A stretch of 64,000 nucleotides of DNA from Antedon mediterranea. Its lineage: Eukaryota > Echinodermata > Crinoidea > Comatulida > Antedonidae. Shown here one piece after another: positions 48,601 to 60,685 of the stretch. The first letter of the stretch is position 1, and the number at the start of each line of letters is the position of its first letter. Location of the stretch: positions 26,394,288 through 26,458,287 of the forward strand of contig NC_092676.1 of assembly GCF_964355755.1 (NCBI RefSeq). Direction: 5' to 3'. Below the pieces are notes generated by a model that ran no database searches, was not told the DNA's origin, and worked only from the letters and a program-made list of their open reading frames with translations. A program made the position numbers and the translations under genes.

Positions 48601-51020
48601 CCCTGAACTATAGTACAGGGAAATTTTCGAAAGATGACCAATTTTCGACCGTTTTATTTGTTGACATAAATGGTTAATATAGCATAATAAACATGCGCAG
48701 AGTAGAATAATGGGCTCTGCGCATGTCAATTATGCTATAGTAACCAGCCCTTTTATTTTTTGACATAAATGGTTACTTTAGCATAATAAACATGCGCAGA
48801 GTCGAATAATGGGCTCTGCGCATGTCAATTATGCTATAGTAACCAGTTTTATCGAAAAATAAAAAGGTCGAAATTTGGCCATTTTCTGAAAAAATCCCTG
48901 TACAGGGAAATTTTCGAAAAATAGCAAATTTTCGACCCTTTTATTTTTTGACATAAATGGTTGCTATAGCATAATAAACATGCGCAGAGTCGAATACTGG
49001 GTTCTGCGCATGTCAGTTATGCTATAGTAACTAGCCCTTTTATTTTTTGACATAAATGGTTACTATAGCATAATAAACATGCGCAGAGTTGAATAATGAG
49101 CTCTGCGCATGTCATTTATGCTATAGTAACCAGTTTTATCGAAAAATAAAAAGTTCGAAATTTAGCCATTTTCTGAAAAAATCCCTGAACTATAGTACAG
49201 GGAAATTTTCGAAAAATGACCAATTTTCGACCCTTTTATTTTTTGACATAAATGGTTACTCTAGCATAATAAACATGCGCAGAGTCGAATAATGGGCTCT
49301 GCGCATGTCAATTATGCTATAATAACCAGTTTTATCTAAAAATAAAAAGGTCGAAATTTGGCCATTTTCTGAAAAATCCCTGTACTATAGTACAGGGAAA
49401 TTTTCGAAAAATAGCCAATTTTCGACCCTTTTATTTTTTGAAATAAATGGTTGCTATAGCATAATAAAAATGCGCAGAGTCGAATAATGGGTTCTGCGCA
49501 TGTCAATTATGCTATATAACCTGCCCTTTTATTGTTGAAATTTGGCCATTTTCTGAAAAATCCCTGTACTATAGTACAGGGAAATTTTCGAAAAATAGCC
49601 AATTTTCGACCCTTTTATTTTTTGACATAAATGGTTACTATAGCATAATAAACATGCGCAGAGTAGAATAAAGGGCTCTGCGCATGTCAATTATGCTATA
49701 GTAACCACTTTTATCGAAAAATAAAAAGTTCGAAATTTAGCCATTTTCTGATTATTTCATTTCTGGTTATATACAGGGTAATTTTCGAAAAATAGCCAAT
49801 TTTCGACCCTTTTATTTTTTGACATAAATGGTTACTTTAGCATAATAAACATGCGCAGAGTCGAATAATGGGCTCTGCGCATGTCAATTATGCTATAGTA
49901 ACCAGTTTTATCGAAAAATAAAAAGGTCGAAATTTGGCCATTTTCTGAAAAAATCCCTGTACTATAGTACAGGGAAATTTTCGAAAAATAGCCAATTTTC
50001 GACCCTTTTACTTTTTGACATAAATGGTTGCAATAGCATAATAAACATGCGCAGAGTCGAATAATGGGTTCTGCGCATGTCAATTATGCTATATAACCAG
50101 CCCTTTTATTGTTGAAATTTGGCCATTTTCTGAAAAATCCCTGTACTATAGTACAGGGAAATTTTCGAAAAATAGCCAATTTTCGACCCTTTTATTTTTT
50201 GACATAAATGGTTACTATAGCATAATAAACATGCGCAGAGTAGAATAAAGGGCTCTGCGCATGTCAATTATGCTATAGTAACCACTTTTATCGAAAAATA
50301 AAAAGTTCGAAATTTAGCCATTTTCTGATTATTTCATTTCTAGTTATATACAGGGAAATTTTCGAAAAATAGCCAATTTTCGACCCTTTTATTTGTTGAC
50401 ATAAATGGTTGCTATAGCATAATAAACATGCGCAGAGTCGAATACTGGGTTCTGCGCATTTCAATTATGCTATAGTAACCAGCCCTTTTATTTTTTGACA
50501 AATGATTACTTTAGCATAATAAACATGCGCAGAGTCGAATAATGGGCTCTGTACTATAGTACAGGGAAATTTTCTAAAAATGACCAATTTCCGACCCTTT
50601 TATTTTTTGACATAAATGGTTACTCTAGCATAATAAACATGCGCAGAGTCGAATAATGGGCTCTGTACTATAGTACAGGGAAATTTTCTAAAAATGACCA
50701 ATTTCCGACCCTTTTATTTTTTGACATAAATGGTTACTATAGCATAATAAACATGCGCAGAGTCGACTAATGGGCTCTGCGCATGTCAATTATGCTATAG
50801 TAACCAGTTTTATCTAAAAATAAAAATGTCGAAATTTGGTAAATTTTCGAAAAATGACCAATTTTCGACTCTTTTATTTTTTGACATAAATGGTTACTCT
50901 AGCATAATAAACATGCGCAGAGTCCATACTATACTGTACTATAGTACAGGGAAATTCGACCCTGTGCATATATGGCAATATCATTGTATAATTTAATTTT
51001 AAAGTCGATGTTTTGGCCAT
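45640..51020. repeat. 5.4-kb array of nested palindromes (about 30 hairpin units)
   Basis: Two palindromic cores alternate. Core A is GGTTACTATAGCATAAT...ACATGCGCAGAG, about 12 bp, then CTCTGCGCATGT...ATTATGCTATAGTAACC. Core B is CCCTGTACTATAGTACAGGG, a perfect 20-bp palindrome. Connecting arms (TTTTCGACCCTTTTATTTTT and its inverse AAAATAAAAAGGTCGAAATT) occur in both orientations, so the array is one arm of about 100 bp repeated in alternating directions. Some A cores follow each other directly through CCCTTTTATTTTTTGACATA. Both outer edges carry GCATATATGGCAATAT and TTTTGGCCATTT blocks in the same orientation. Conserved ORFs seen here are by-products of the repeat. Confidence 0.95.
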
Positions 51021-51492
51021 TTTGCTTCTAAACTAAAAGAGAGGGAAAAAAAACACTAACAGTAACACCATCTGATCCATAAATTGGATTGGTACATTAT
51101 ATTATTAAAGTTTCGTCATCATATTAAATTAACAACAGAAACAAACATACATAATTGGACAGCTTAACATATGAACTACTGTAAACCATGATTTAATTTA
51201 CACATCTATCATGCAATGCAAATAATTATTTCTAAAAAAAAGAAGAAAAACACAAAGTTTTATTATTCCTCTCTGTACTACCTTGTTTAAGTAGAACAAA
51301 TAAAATAAAAACATTCAAAAGATGAACAGGTTTTAAAAGGCATGTCGTATGGATACAAATAAAAAACATATCCATTGTCATTCTGCAGTACAAATATGTG
51401 GTAATTTTTGTTATACTGAAGATCCCTAAAATAAATGTATTGAAAATATTAAAGATAAAATCTATAGATTACAATAAAATAATACCAGTCTC

Positions 51493-51632
51493 TAAAGCTC
51501 TGTCTACACTATCAAACTAAATGTGACAACAAAATGTGATGTATAACTAGCATTTTTGGGCACATCACTACCATATTTGGGTACATCACTACCATATTTG
51601 TCAAACTAGTTTGATAGCATAGACAGCGCTTA
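51493..51632. mobile_element. Palindromic MITE, family 1, copy 17
   Basis: TAAAGCTCTGTCTACACTAT at the left, TTTGATAGCATAGACAGCGC at the right, with ACATCACTACCATATTTG twice inside. Confidence 0.88.
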
Positions 51633-52339
51633 AAGAGAATAATTGCAATCTCAAAGAATCACTCTTGTTGTTGTTTTTTTTGTAATAGGACTACTACTTG
51701 GTACATAAAACAAGGCAAGACAATAAGTGTAGAAGTATGCAATAAAAATGTACTCTTGTAGCACAGCTCAGTTGATGGAGGTTTTAAATGATTCAATTTG
51801 TTCCAGTCATAATTTAGATTTTTTAAAGTGTTTTAATCTAAATCCTAGGTGCATTTGAAATGAGATAAAAAATAACAAATATCTTCCCACACGCCGTCTC
51901 ATCATTTACATTGGCAAGGTAAGTTTAGTTTTCAAATAAAACGTTATTACAGTATTTATATAAAGTAGTTCATCAAGCAATATTTTATATTCCTCTTCTT
52001 CCTCTTCATCATTCATTCAACATAATTATTACTATGGGAACTCAATGGCATGGGTTTAACAAATTATTCATAACATTTATTATCATAATCAGTGTTCTAC
52101 AATTACACAAATTCTTTTATATGCCACGTCACATTGGGTTAAAAAATAATCCTTACTAACAATACTATTTACAGGTGTGTGTATACCAATGCCTCACTGG
52201 TAATCTAGTCAATAATAATTTAGTTACACAATTCAGTAATAAACAATTCTTGTTTTCTTTACAACTGTTTATGTAAGAAACTCTGGGGGTTTACACTTAA
52301 CAGTAGCACCAGTAGACCATCACATGATCAGAAGCTCCT

Positions 52340-52770
52340 CAACACTGCCATACATTCTTTCAGACTTCCATAAGTTCTTCAAGGTAAAACTACCAATTGA
52401 TGTTTAAGTGGTCAGATTCCTCAAGACGTGGTCACAAATAGCTCAAGATGTGTTCTTTAAGACTTCCATATATTCTTCAAGCCTCCCATAAGTACCTCAA
52501 GACTTCCATAAGTACCTCAAGACTGCCATACGTTCCTCATGACTGCCATAAGTTCCTCATGACTGCCATATAGCAAGTGAGGTTCTCGATAACCAGTCTT
52601 TCACTATAATATATAGACTTTAAGACAAATATAATATAGTCTTCAAGGAAGCATATAGTCTTTTAGACGACCATAAAATCTTTTAGACAACCACAAAGTC
52701 TTTTAGAGAACCATGAACTCTTTACAATGGCTACTACAAGTTTATAAAAACTTCCATCGTTCAATACCAT
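52340..52770. repeat. Degenerate tandem repeats (CTTCCATAAGTACCTCAAGA and relatives)
   Basis: About ten imperfect copies of a roughly 20-bp word (CATAAGTACCTCAAGACTGC), grading into a second set (CTTTTAGACAACCA). Likely within the PHRF1 3'UTR. Confidence 0.7.
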
Positions 52771-52903
52771 ACAGTCTTCTGTCATAAGTTACTTATGACC
52801 ACAATACAGTGAATATTACACTACTATACATCAACAACTGAGTTAACCGCAAGCATTTAATCTATAAGCGGTTCATCAATGTTCATTTCATTTAGCGAAT
52901 CCT

Positions 52904-55900
52904 TCATCGTTTTTTCTTAACCTCCGGTTGCTTTTTCTTTTGTTTGACGTCTTTGTCCACATGTTTCTTCTTGAGTTGAAATTTCTTCACATATCCATCT
53001 ATTAATCTACGGATTTTTACTGGATTAATTTCACCACTTTTACTATGACAAACCTGAAAAAAAAAAGCAAGTTATCTCTATATTTCAAGGAATACAGATC
53101 TGAAAAGCAATGTACCAATGATTTCTACAATTACCATTGTCTTTTGTAATAGAACTTTTGATTTATGAAGACATGGGATCAAGTCATGTCAATTTATTTC
53201 ATTGTGTGTACAGAGAGAAATTGTGATGTGCTTCCTCATCCTATCCTTCTAAGGCCAGGCAACGATCTTAGGTTGTCTCAAATCATAATCTTCCAAGAAT
53301 AATAGAGTGAGTGGCCGAGCGGTTAAGACAGTGGAACCGTAATCACGTAGCCATAACATCGGCAGGGGTTCGAGGCTCACTCACTCCATGGTTCTGGTGG
53401 TAGAACGAGTCTTCTCGGATAAGGACTATAAACCGTAGGTCCAGTGTACACAACTTGCTCGTGTGCACTTTAAAGAACCTAGTACATTTTTCGAGACGAG
53501 TAGGGGGTTACCCCGGTGTAGTAGTACATCACAGCCACTGATCACCAACTGGGCCCTCTGGGAGATCAGTCTTTGACTGAAGAGGTCAACCAGTATAAAG
53601 ATAAAACAAACAAAAAACAAATAAAATTCTGGTATAAGCTCTTAATTGTGAAATACGGTCTATTTTTCAGATGGGGAAATATGAGCTTGTATTGAAAAAC
53701 TGAAATATGGTTGGCTGCAAGGAAAACAATTTGGTGGTAGGATCAGTATTACTATTTCTTTGAAAAAAATAGAGTTAAACTCACTTGATTTACAGATCTT
53801 TTAAGTATTTCTTTGTAGTCATTTTTGTCAATTTCTTTACGTTGATAGTACGGCTTAATAGCTAGCTTCACCTCCTCCACGACACGCTCTTGGTGGTGTA
53901 ACTTCTTCAAGTACTGTGTAAACATAAATTGAAATGTAAGAATAATTGCATTAAAAATCAATAAATGCTTTAACTGGTTAAAAAAAAATGGAAGGACTCA
54001 ACTCTACCAAAATCTTGGACCTTAAAAAAACAGATGCAGGAACACGCACATAATATAAATACTGTAGTCACAAATATATATCAAAAAGTAGTTTTATAAA
54101 ATCATTTTAGCTGTCAAAGGGGGGAGCATGTGACCCTCCTAGATCCGCCACCAAAATGCTGTATGGAACTAAAATATTTACCCTTTCTCTGGAATTCTTG
54201 TTTTGAAGTTCAACTGCAGAAGACTCAATATCTTCTTCGTCATTAAATTCAAATTCAGCATCTGATTCATTAGGAGAGGGGGCGTTAAATATCGACTTGA
54301 AATCCTTATTTGCAGTGCTTGCAAATTTACTGGATCCGGGTAGGGCCTTTTCGGCGTCTGTTTCTTTAGAATCTAGAGTTGCCTTTCCCGATTTATTTAC
54401 AAATGTGTCAATCAACTGGTTTAGTTTGGATCCATCCTGTGTAACAAGCTGCGGTAAAATATCATTGAATGGTTTTGTCACCGGTTTATCTTTCGTTCCA
54501 TCCGGTGACGACTTTATTCCCGTTTCAACTTTTGGACGCTTTACAGCTTCAAAAGCACTGTCCGTGGAATTATTCAAAGAACCAAAGTCCGAGCTCAATT
54601 TTCGTTTTGAGTTTGGTGGAGGAGAATGAGTTTGGAATGATGAGCAGGGAGATGAGCTGGTTAACGATGGCGACGCAGTTGGTTCAAAGGGATCGTAGGG
54701 TTCATCAACCTTATCAACAGATTGTTCAAACGTTTGGGCTGGTTCTTTGGTCTTTTTGTCTACAACAGTTACATGTGGTGGAGAACTTTCTTTATCATTA
54801 CACTTCTTAACACTATTTTGTACTGGTGGTGGTATAACTTCTTTTATTTCTGCTTTTTTATGAGTTTGTTGTTTAAACGCAATAGCATCAATTTTGGCTT
54901 TTAAGCTTGCTACCTCACGTTTATCAATATCGTTCATTTTTTTTCTTTCGAGTTCTTCCTTTTTATCTGTCCTTGTTGTTTCCTTCACATCTGAAATGAC
55001 TTCTTTCTTTTTCTTCACTTTTTTGTCTTTCTCTTTTTTCTCTTTCTTCACCTTTCCCTTTATTGGTTTTTCTTTTTTCTTTTTCTTTTTATCTGAAAGT
55101 TCTGTTTTAGTACTTTTTGAACTGAAATCTATATTCTCTTTAGTTCTTTCTTTACTTTTTCCCTCTGATTTTCTATTCTCATTATTATTACCTTTTATTC
55201 GCTCATTTCTTTCAACCTTCTTTTCGTTATTTATACTTTTTTCAGATTTTACAATATCCTTTGACTTTCTTTGTTCTTTATTTGTACGGTCAGATTTATG
55301 TACTTGAGGAGTTGCATCTAATTTACTGTTTTTATCGCGTCCATTTGTTCTACTACTACTTCTCGAAATGTCTTTTTGATTTGTAGTTTCGTTTCTGGAC
55401 TTATCTTTACGGTTGCGATCATGATCTCGATCTTTGTTCTTATCTAGTGATTTTTCCCTGCGTTGGGAATCGGCTCCAGATGAATTGCTTCTAGTCGTCG
55501 TTTGGCTGTGACTGTATCTCTTACGTTCTTGCTTATTATCCTTTTTATCTTTTTCACGAGTATCACGATTTCTACGATCACTGTTTGTTTCCCATCCAAC
55601 ATCACGTTTATCCATACTTGCTTTTTCTCGGCTCTTCCTCCTATCAAAAATCGGCGAACGTTCACGTTTAACAGTAAAATTTTCCCAAGATCGTTCTTTT
55701 AAATAGCGTTGCGAACCGGCGCTGTTTTGACGCTGCCAATCTGCAGCAAACGCTTGTTCATAATTACGATGTTGTTGTTCCCATGTGGCAGACCATTCCG
55801 GATGATACTCGACCCACTTGCGATTATAATCATCCCAATACATTTCATAACGTGGATTATCGTAATTACGTTTAACTTGTATAACATGACGCAAATCATT

Positions 55901-58900
55901 ATAACCACTACCGCGATCATATCTATCACGATCTTCAATCCTACGAGAATCCTGATTTTTAGGGACCTTCGAAAGATCCGACACATTGTGGTGTTCATTT
56001 ACTACAACATTGCGCGTATCACGGTCGTGGCTATGTTTTGCTTTCTTTGTTTTTTTTTTTGGCAATTTACGGCCTTTTGTTTCCTCATCGCTTTTCACTT
56101 CCCCTTCTTCTGCAGATGAATCACGGGTGCTTCCTGACGTATGGGAGCGCTTACTTTTCCCATGCTTGCTTGATTTTTTCTTTTTATCATCTACCGACTT
56201 TCGCGACTTTCGTTCATCAGTTTCCGAGTGCGATTCAAAGCTGCTCGTTGAGGCACGACACGTAAGCGTACCTTCTCTGTGTTCTTTACCAGCACGCTCA
56301 TTTTGAGTGGACTTTGAATTCTCATCTTTTTTTACTTGTAGATTTTGCTTTTCCGTTTCCTCTTGTTCTTCATCTTTCTTCTTAACTACCTCTACCCACT
56401 GTGCTTCCTCCTCTACTATTTCATCTTCATCTTCTTCCTCCTCCTTTTCATTATCCTTAGTCCCATTAATATCTTTTACCTTCGAATCATCTTTAGCTTT
56501 ATGAGTAACTGAAAAAGGTGTTTGTATATCCCATTCAATCTCATCGTTCAATTCTTCCTCTAGCTGGCGCTGTTCCTTCATACTTCTCACTTCTTCTTCT
56601 CGTTCAGCTGCTCGTATATTAGCAAGTTCGCGGGCAGCCGCTCGCTTACCCTTTGTTTCAAGAAAATTATGTGGTTTAACATCATTGGAATCGTCGTCGC
56701 TATCTTCAGAATGTTCTAGATTTGTTTCGCAATATTTCGAGGTATCAACATTAAACTTTACTTCAGGTGGTAAACTAACATTGTACGTATTCTTATCAGG
56801 TGACTCGTTTAATATTCCAGATTTTACGTCACCCTCAGAAGATGTGCTCGTTCTTTTCCTCTTCCGAAGTGATGATTCTGAATAAAGAAAAATAAACATT
56901 ATTACATCATTTTGAAAATGAATTCATTCAAATATCTCAACAGTGAACATAATTTAGGGAACATACAAACCTAATTGGTGACAGTGGCTTAGTCTGCTTT
57001 TGCGCGTTCCTGTCAGCTAGTGACTATGATTTTATATTTTCTCCTTTTGTCATGTGCATGTTTGTTTCCTTTGTTGATTTGTATAATATTTTGTAAAATG
57101 TATCTTTTGCCTGAATAAATAATATAATAATACTAACATTAACTGAAATGTCCAACACTAACCTTTGGAAAGAGGGTTGGCTGATAAAGTACCATCTCGG
57201 TGTATAGTAACGTTCTCACTCTTAGTGTGAAGTAATTCCTGCCCTTGCATAATACTGCTTAAAACATCTACGGACGATTCCTGGTTTGAGCTGTGTTAAC
57301 ATTTTAAAAAAGGCAAATATATCATTTTACTTGTACTGCATTTATGTATGAAGTCATATCAGTTTGAGGAAAATGGGTGTGTTCATGTTACAAAGTGAGT
57401 TAAAAGTTGTCAAATTAATAGACTATCTGATAACTCCACCACATAAAAGTCCTAGAAAGTAGAAAGCCTTTTGCCATTTTCTCCCCGACTGTTATGCCAA
57501 TGATGATGAAGATGTGTCAGAACAGTCTACAAACCTGATACTAGAAGAACTTACCTAGTGGATTTAAAACTAGACAGGGTCTCTGAGGTATTAGAAACAT
57601 TGCTGTAAATAACAAAAAACATTGCATTAACATTGCATTAACATTTATTTCTTATCTTTCAGTAAGTAAACAAAATAACAATTTAAATATAAATAATTAA
57701 GAGGCAAAACCCAGAAAATAATAACATTTGGAATAACATACTTAACTCTCCTTTTGAAAGTAACATAAGCTGATATAAATTAATTCAAACTATGAATAAG
57801 TAGTAAAACTAACCTGATTTCTGTGAGGTCATTCCCGCCAAATATATTCAGTTTAGCAGCGCCGATACCGGCTCGTTGATTATCCAAACTTGGTTCCAAG
57901 CGCACTTTTCGGCCAGGTAACAAACTTCCTGCTCTTGGCTTGACAAGGCCTAGCTTGCCAGCGATCCTCGTTTTTACCGTTACAGGCTGTAGTCGTTTGA
58001 CTTTTCTTTTTACAGTTCTTCTTAATTTTTTACCCTTTTTTTTCTTTGAACCTTTTTTTTTCACTTTTTTTGAAGTTGCTTTTTTCTTTCTTTTCATTTG
58101 TACTCTGGGTAAACGTGTCTCTTTCTTAGTTAAAGAACCACTTGCCTAAAAAATCAGAAATTAAATAATTAATATGCATCAGTATTAAACAGCATAATGT
58201 CAGGTACTGTACATCGGTTCTTCCATATACAGCATCCATGTTCCTTGTTGTATACTGTAAATGTATGAATTGATAGTCCTTGAAAGATACCGGAAATGAT
58301 GCTGTAGTGTAAAGTTCTGTCTACACTATCAAAAAATGTGAACAAAAAAAGTGTGAAGTGTGCCTAAATATGGTAGTGATATGCCAAATATAGTAGTGAT
58401 AGGACATCATGTTCATATATGGGCACATCACATTTTTTTGTCAAATAAAGTTTGATAGTGTAGCTTATGTAATATTGTATGGTTATTTAATTAATGAAAT
58501 ATGGTAGCCATGTAATTCATGATTCATTCATAGTGTACCTCATTTACATCTTCTTCGCGTAGTCGTAGCGCTCTTGCTTTGCTAATCTGTGTGACAACAC
58601 GTTCACTAACTCTGGTTCGAGCAATAACACGTGGAATTCCTTGATAAATTTGAGAGTTCCTTGTCTCCATTGTACTTCTACTGGTAGTGTCTGGTTTATC
58701 TTCTTCTTCAACCTTAACTTCACATTGTTCTAGGAAACATAAATTTATGAATATTTTAAATTGTTGTTGTGAGAAACAGGTTATGATAATAAAACGTTTA
58801 CCCACGTTCCATGCAAAAACTATGTGTGTGAAATGCTAACATAGCCAAGCATTACCTCTGGCCTCAAACCAAATGCAGCGGACTAAGTGTGAACGCAGCT

Positions 58901-60674
58901 TTACCTCTGGCCTCAAACCAAATGCAGCGGAATAAGTGTGAACGCAGCTTTATCTTTAAACAAAAAGTTTCTTACTTTGTTGTTCTACAGGATCTAGACA
59001 CGATGGCGTACATTCTGGACAATACCATTCTTCAATGGGGATGTGTTCCAACGGTGGATCTAAACATTCCAAATGATATCCATTATCGCAACCATCACAC
59101 AGTAGGAGCCGATCTTCACGATCGCATCGTCCGCAAACCTCGCAATACGTTACCGATTCGTCTTCTTCCTCTTCTTGTTTGTTGCATGTGGCAACTTCTA
59201 TGTTGCGTTCAATTGGGCCGCCAACAATGCTTCGTACTAATATGCAGTGAAACACAGTGCGATCCACAGGGCAAGTGTTTACATGCTAAGTATTTAAAAA
59301 AACAAAAAGATTAGCATTATAAACCTGTAACTAAAGTATCACACTATTCTTTCTCACCAGTGAAAAGTAAAATACTGTACCCATATACACTGTAAAGTAA
59401 AATACTGTACCCATATACACTGTAAAGTAAAATACTGTACCCATATACACTGTAAAGTAAAATACTGTACCCATATACACTGTAAAGTAAAATACTGTAC
59501 CCATATACACTGTAAAGTAAAATACTGTACCCATATACACTGTAAAATAAAATACTGTACCCATATACACTGTAAAGTAAAATACTGTACCCATATACAC
59601 TGTAAAGTAAAATACTGTACCCATATACACTGTAAAGTAAAATACTGTAAAATGAAAATGGCCTATGGAATGAGTATGATTTTGTTTTGTTTTTTGTAGG
59701 TTTTCGTATGTTTATTTTGGTTTTGTATAAAATAATTTATACCTTTGACCATTCTTGTATACATTCTAAACAAAATGTGTGGTCACAGCTCTCTGGAGTT
59801 CCCAACTCTTGATCCCGGAAAGTAAGTAAACATATGTAACATCTCTCAGCGTCCTCATCGCTCTCGTACCCACATGCGCCAAGCTGACTTTGATCCTCGG
59901 GCGATGCTTCGTCCTCATTGTCTTCTTCATCCTCATCATCCGATTCACCCTCCTCTAAAATTTAAATATTATGAAATTCTTTAGGCAAAAATTAATTGAT
60001 TTTTAGATGTCTTTGATGTTTTAAAAAAAGTTGGAAGCAGTTTCCGTGCTAATGCACTTTTGCACTACTCAACTCTACTAGAGCTTACCCAATTTAAAAA
60101 CATTCACCCACTGTGTGGCGGTGATGGTAAGTGACCATGAAGTCTTATGCCCAGACAACCTGAATAACTATACACTGAAAATGTACTGACGGTACATATT
60201 ATGAATGAAAATGTGTATAATTTAGACAAATTTATTTATATAAACTCCATTAAATTACAAACCTTCGTCATCTGTGACCTCTTCGGTGACTTCTTCCCAT
60301 TCTTCAACTTCTTCATATTCTTCCGATTCATGAGTTGTTTCATCCATAGTACTTTCAAGAGTTGTTCCTTCTTGGTCATTCCCTGAACTTGTACCTAAAT
60401 TATCCTCCAAACTTTCATTCGTTGCCTCTCCTTTCTGGTTTCCAGCACCAGTTTCGACCAATCCATCCATAAACTCTTCATCAAATTCATCCCCGACATC
60501 AAATCCGTCCACATCTTCATTATCAAAGATTTTCTCCTTATCATTGCTATTATCATCATTTTGGAAAATATCTACCGGAGTATCATAACATTGTTTATCC
60601 GTAGAGTCTACCATTTGTGTGTGTGAATTTGCATCTACATTATTTGCCATCTTGATTTCATCAAATTTGTACAT
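52904..60674 (-). CDS. PHRF1: PHRF1 orthologue, PHD and RING finger protein 1
   Basis: Exons: 60674-60263, 59954-59743, 59285-58976, 58729-58539, 58145-57814, 57602-57555, 57290-57163, 56877-54182, 53913-53785, 53053-52904. In frame they give 1535 residues (human about 1650). A second ATG at 60650 (AAGATGG) is a better Kozak start and would give 1527. An acidic N-terminus leads to a RING at about 176-216 (CYICLLTF...[13 protein letters not shown]...CPVD), then a PHD finger at about 256-300 ([19 protein letters not shown]). Exon 8 (2.7 kb) encodes a Lys/Glu/Arg/Ser-rich disordered region. The C-terminus ([38 protein letters not shown]) is SRI-like, which in relatives binds the phosphorylated RNA polymerase II tail. 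In mammals PHRF1 is a nuclear E3 ligase (TGIF turnover) and histone reader. Confidence 0.95.
53305..53622 (+). mobile_element. tRNA-derived SINE, family A, copy 4
   Basis: Nearly identical to the copy at 6164-6478: head GAGTGAGTGGCCGAGCGG, B box GGGGTTCGAGGCTC, tail AAAGATAAAACAAACAAAAA. Lies in the last PHRF1 intron. Confidence 0.92.
58310..58468. mobile_element. Palindromic MITE, family 1, copy 18
   Basis: AAAGTTCTGTCTACACTATC at the left, AAAGTTTGATAGTGTAGCTT at the right. Lies in a PHRF1 intron. Confidence 0.87.
58854..58950. repeat. 49-bp direct duplication
   Basis: ACCTCTGGCCTCAAACCAAA through GTGTGAACGCAGCTTT occurs at 58854 and 58903 with one difference. It ends 25 bp from the donor of PHRF1 exon 3. 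Confidence 0.9.
59367..59650. repeat. 30-bp tandem repeat, about nine copies
   Basis: Unit ACTGTACCCATATACACTGT + AAAGTAAAAT, almost identical between copies, in the PHRF1 intron between exons 2 and 3. The 30-bp period creates a false repetitive ORF on the minus strand. Confidence 0.95.
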
Positions 60675-60685
60675 GAATCATGCAT

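Larger units (their letters stand above)
51021..52903. other. Intergenic DNA between the array and PHRF1
   Basis: No coding exon. It includes the 3'UTR of PHRF1 (minus strand), a MITE at 51493-51632 and degenerate 20-bp repeats at 52340-52770. Confidence 0.6.

Noticed and set aside
46250-50083. Repeated minus-strand ORFs of about 64 residues, all starting MTCAEPII
   Set aside because: They are the same frame through successive palindrome units, start and end inside the hairpins, and have frame-breaking variants. No independent evidence of coding.
6286-53620. Conserved ORF of about 60 residues ending CVHWTYGL in three places
   Set aside because: It lies antisense within SINE family A copies. 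Conservation reflects shared SINE ancestry, not protein selection.
54297-56885. Several plus-strand ORFs of 60-137 residues across PHRF1 exon 8
   Set aside because: Antisense shadows of a long Lys/Glu/Ser-rich exon; Phe/Leu/Ser-rich composition follows from the complement.
59331-59630. Repetitive minus-strand ORF with unit [10 protein letters not shown]
   Set aside because: By-product of a 30-bp tandem repeat in a PHRF1 intron.
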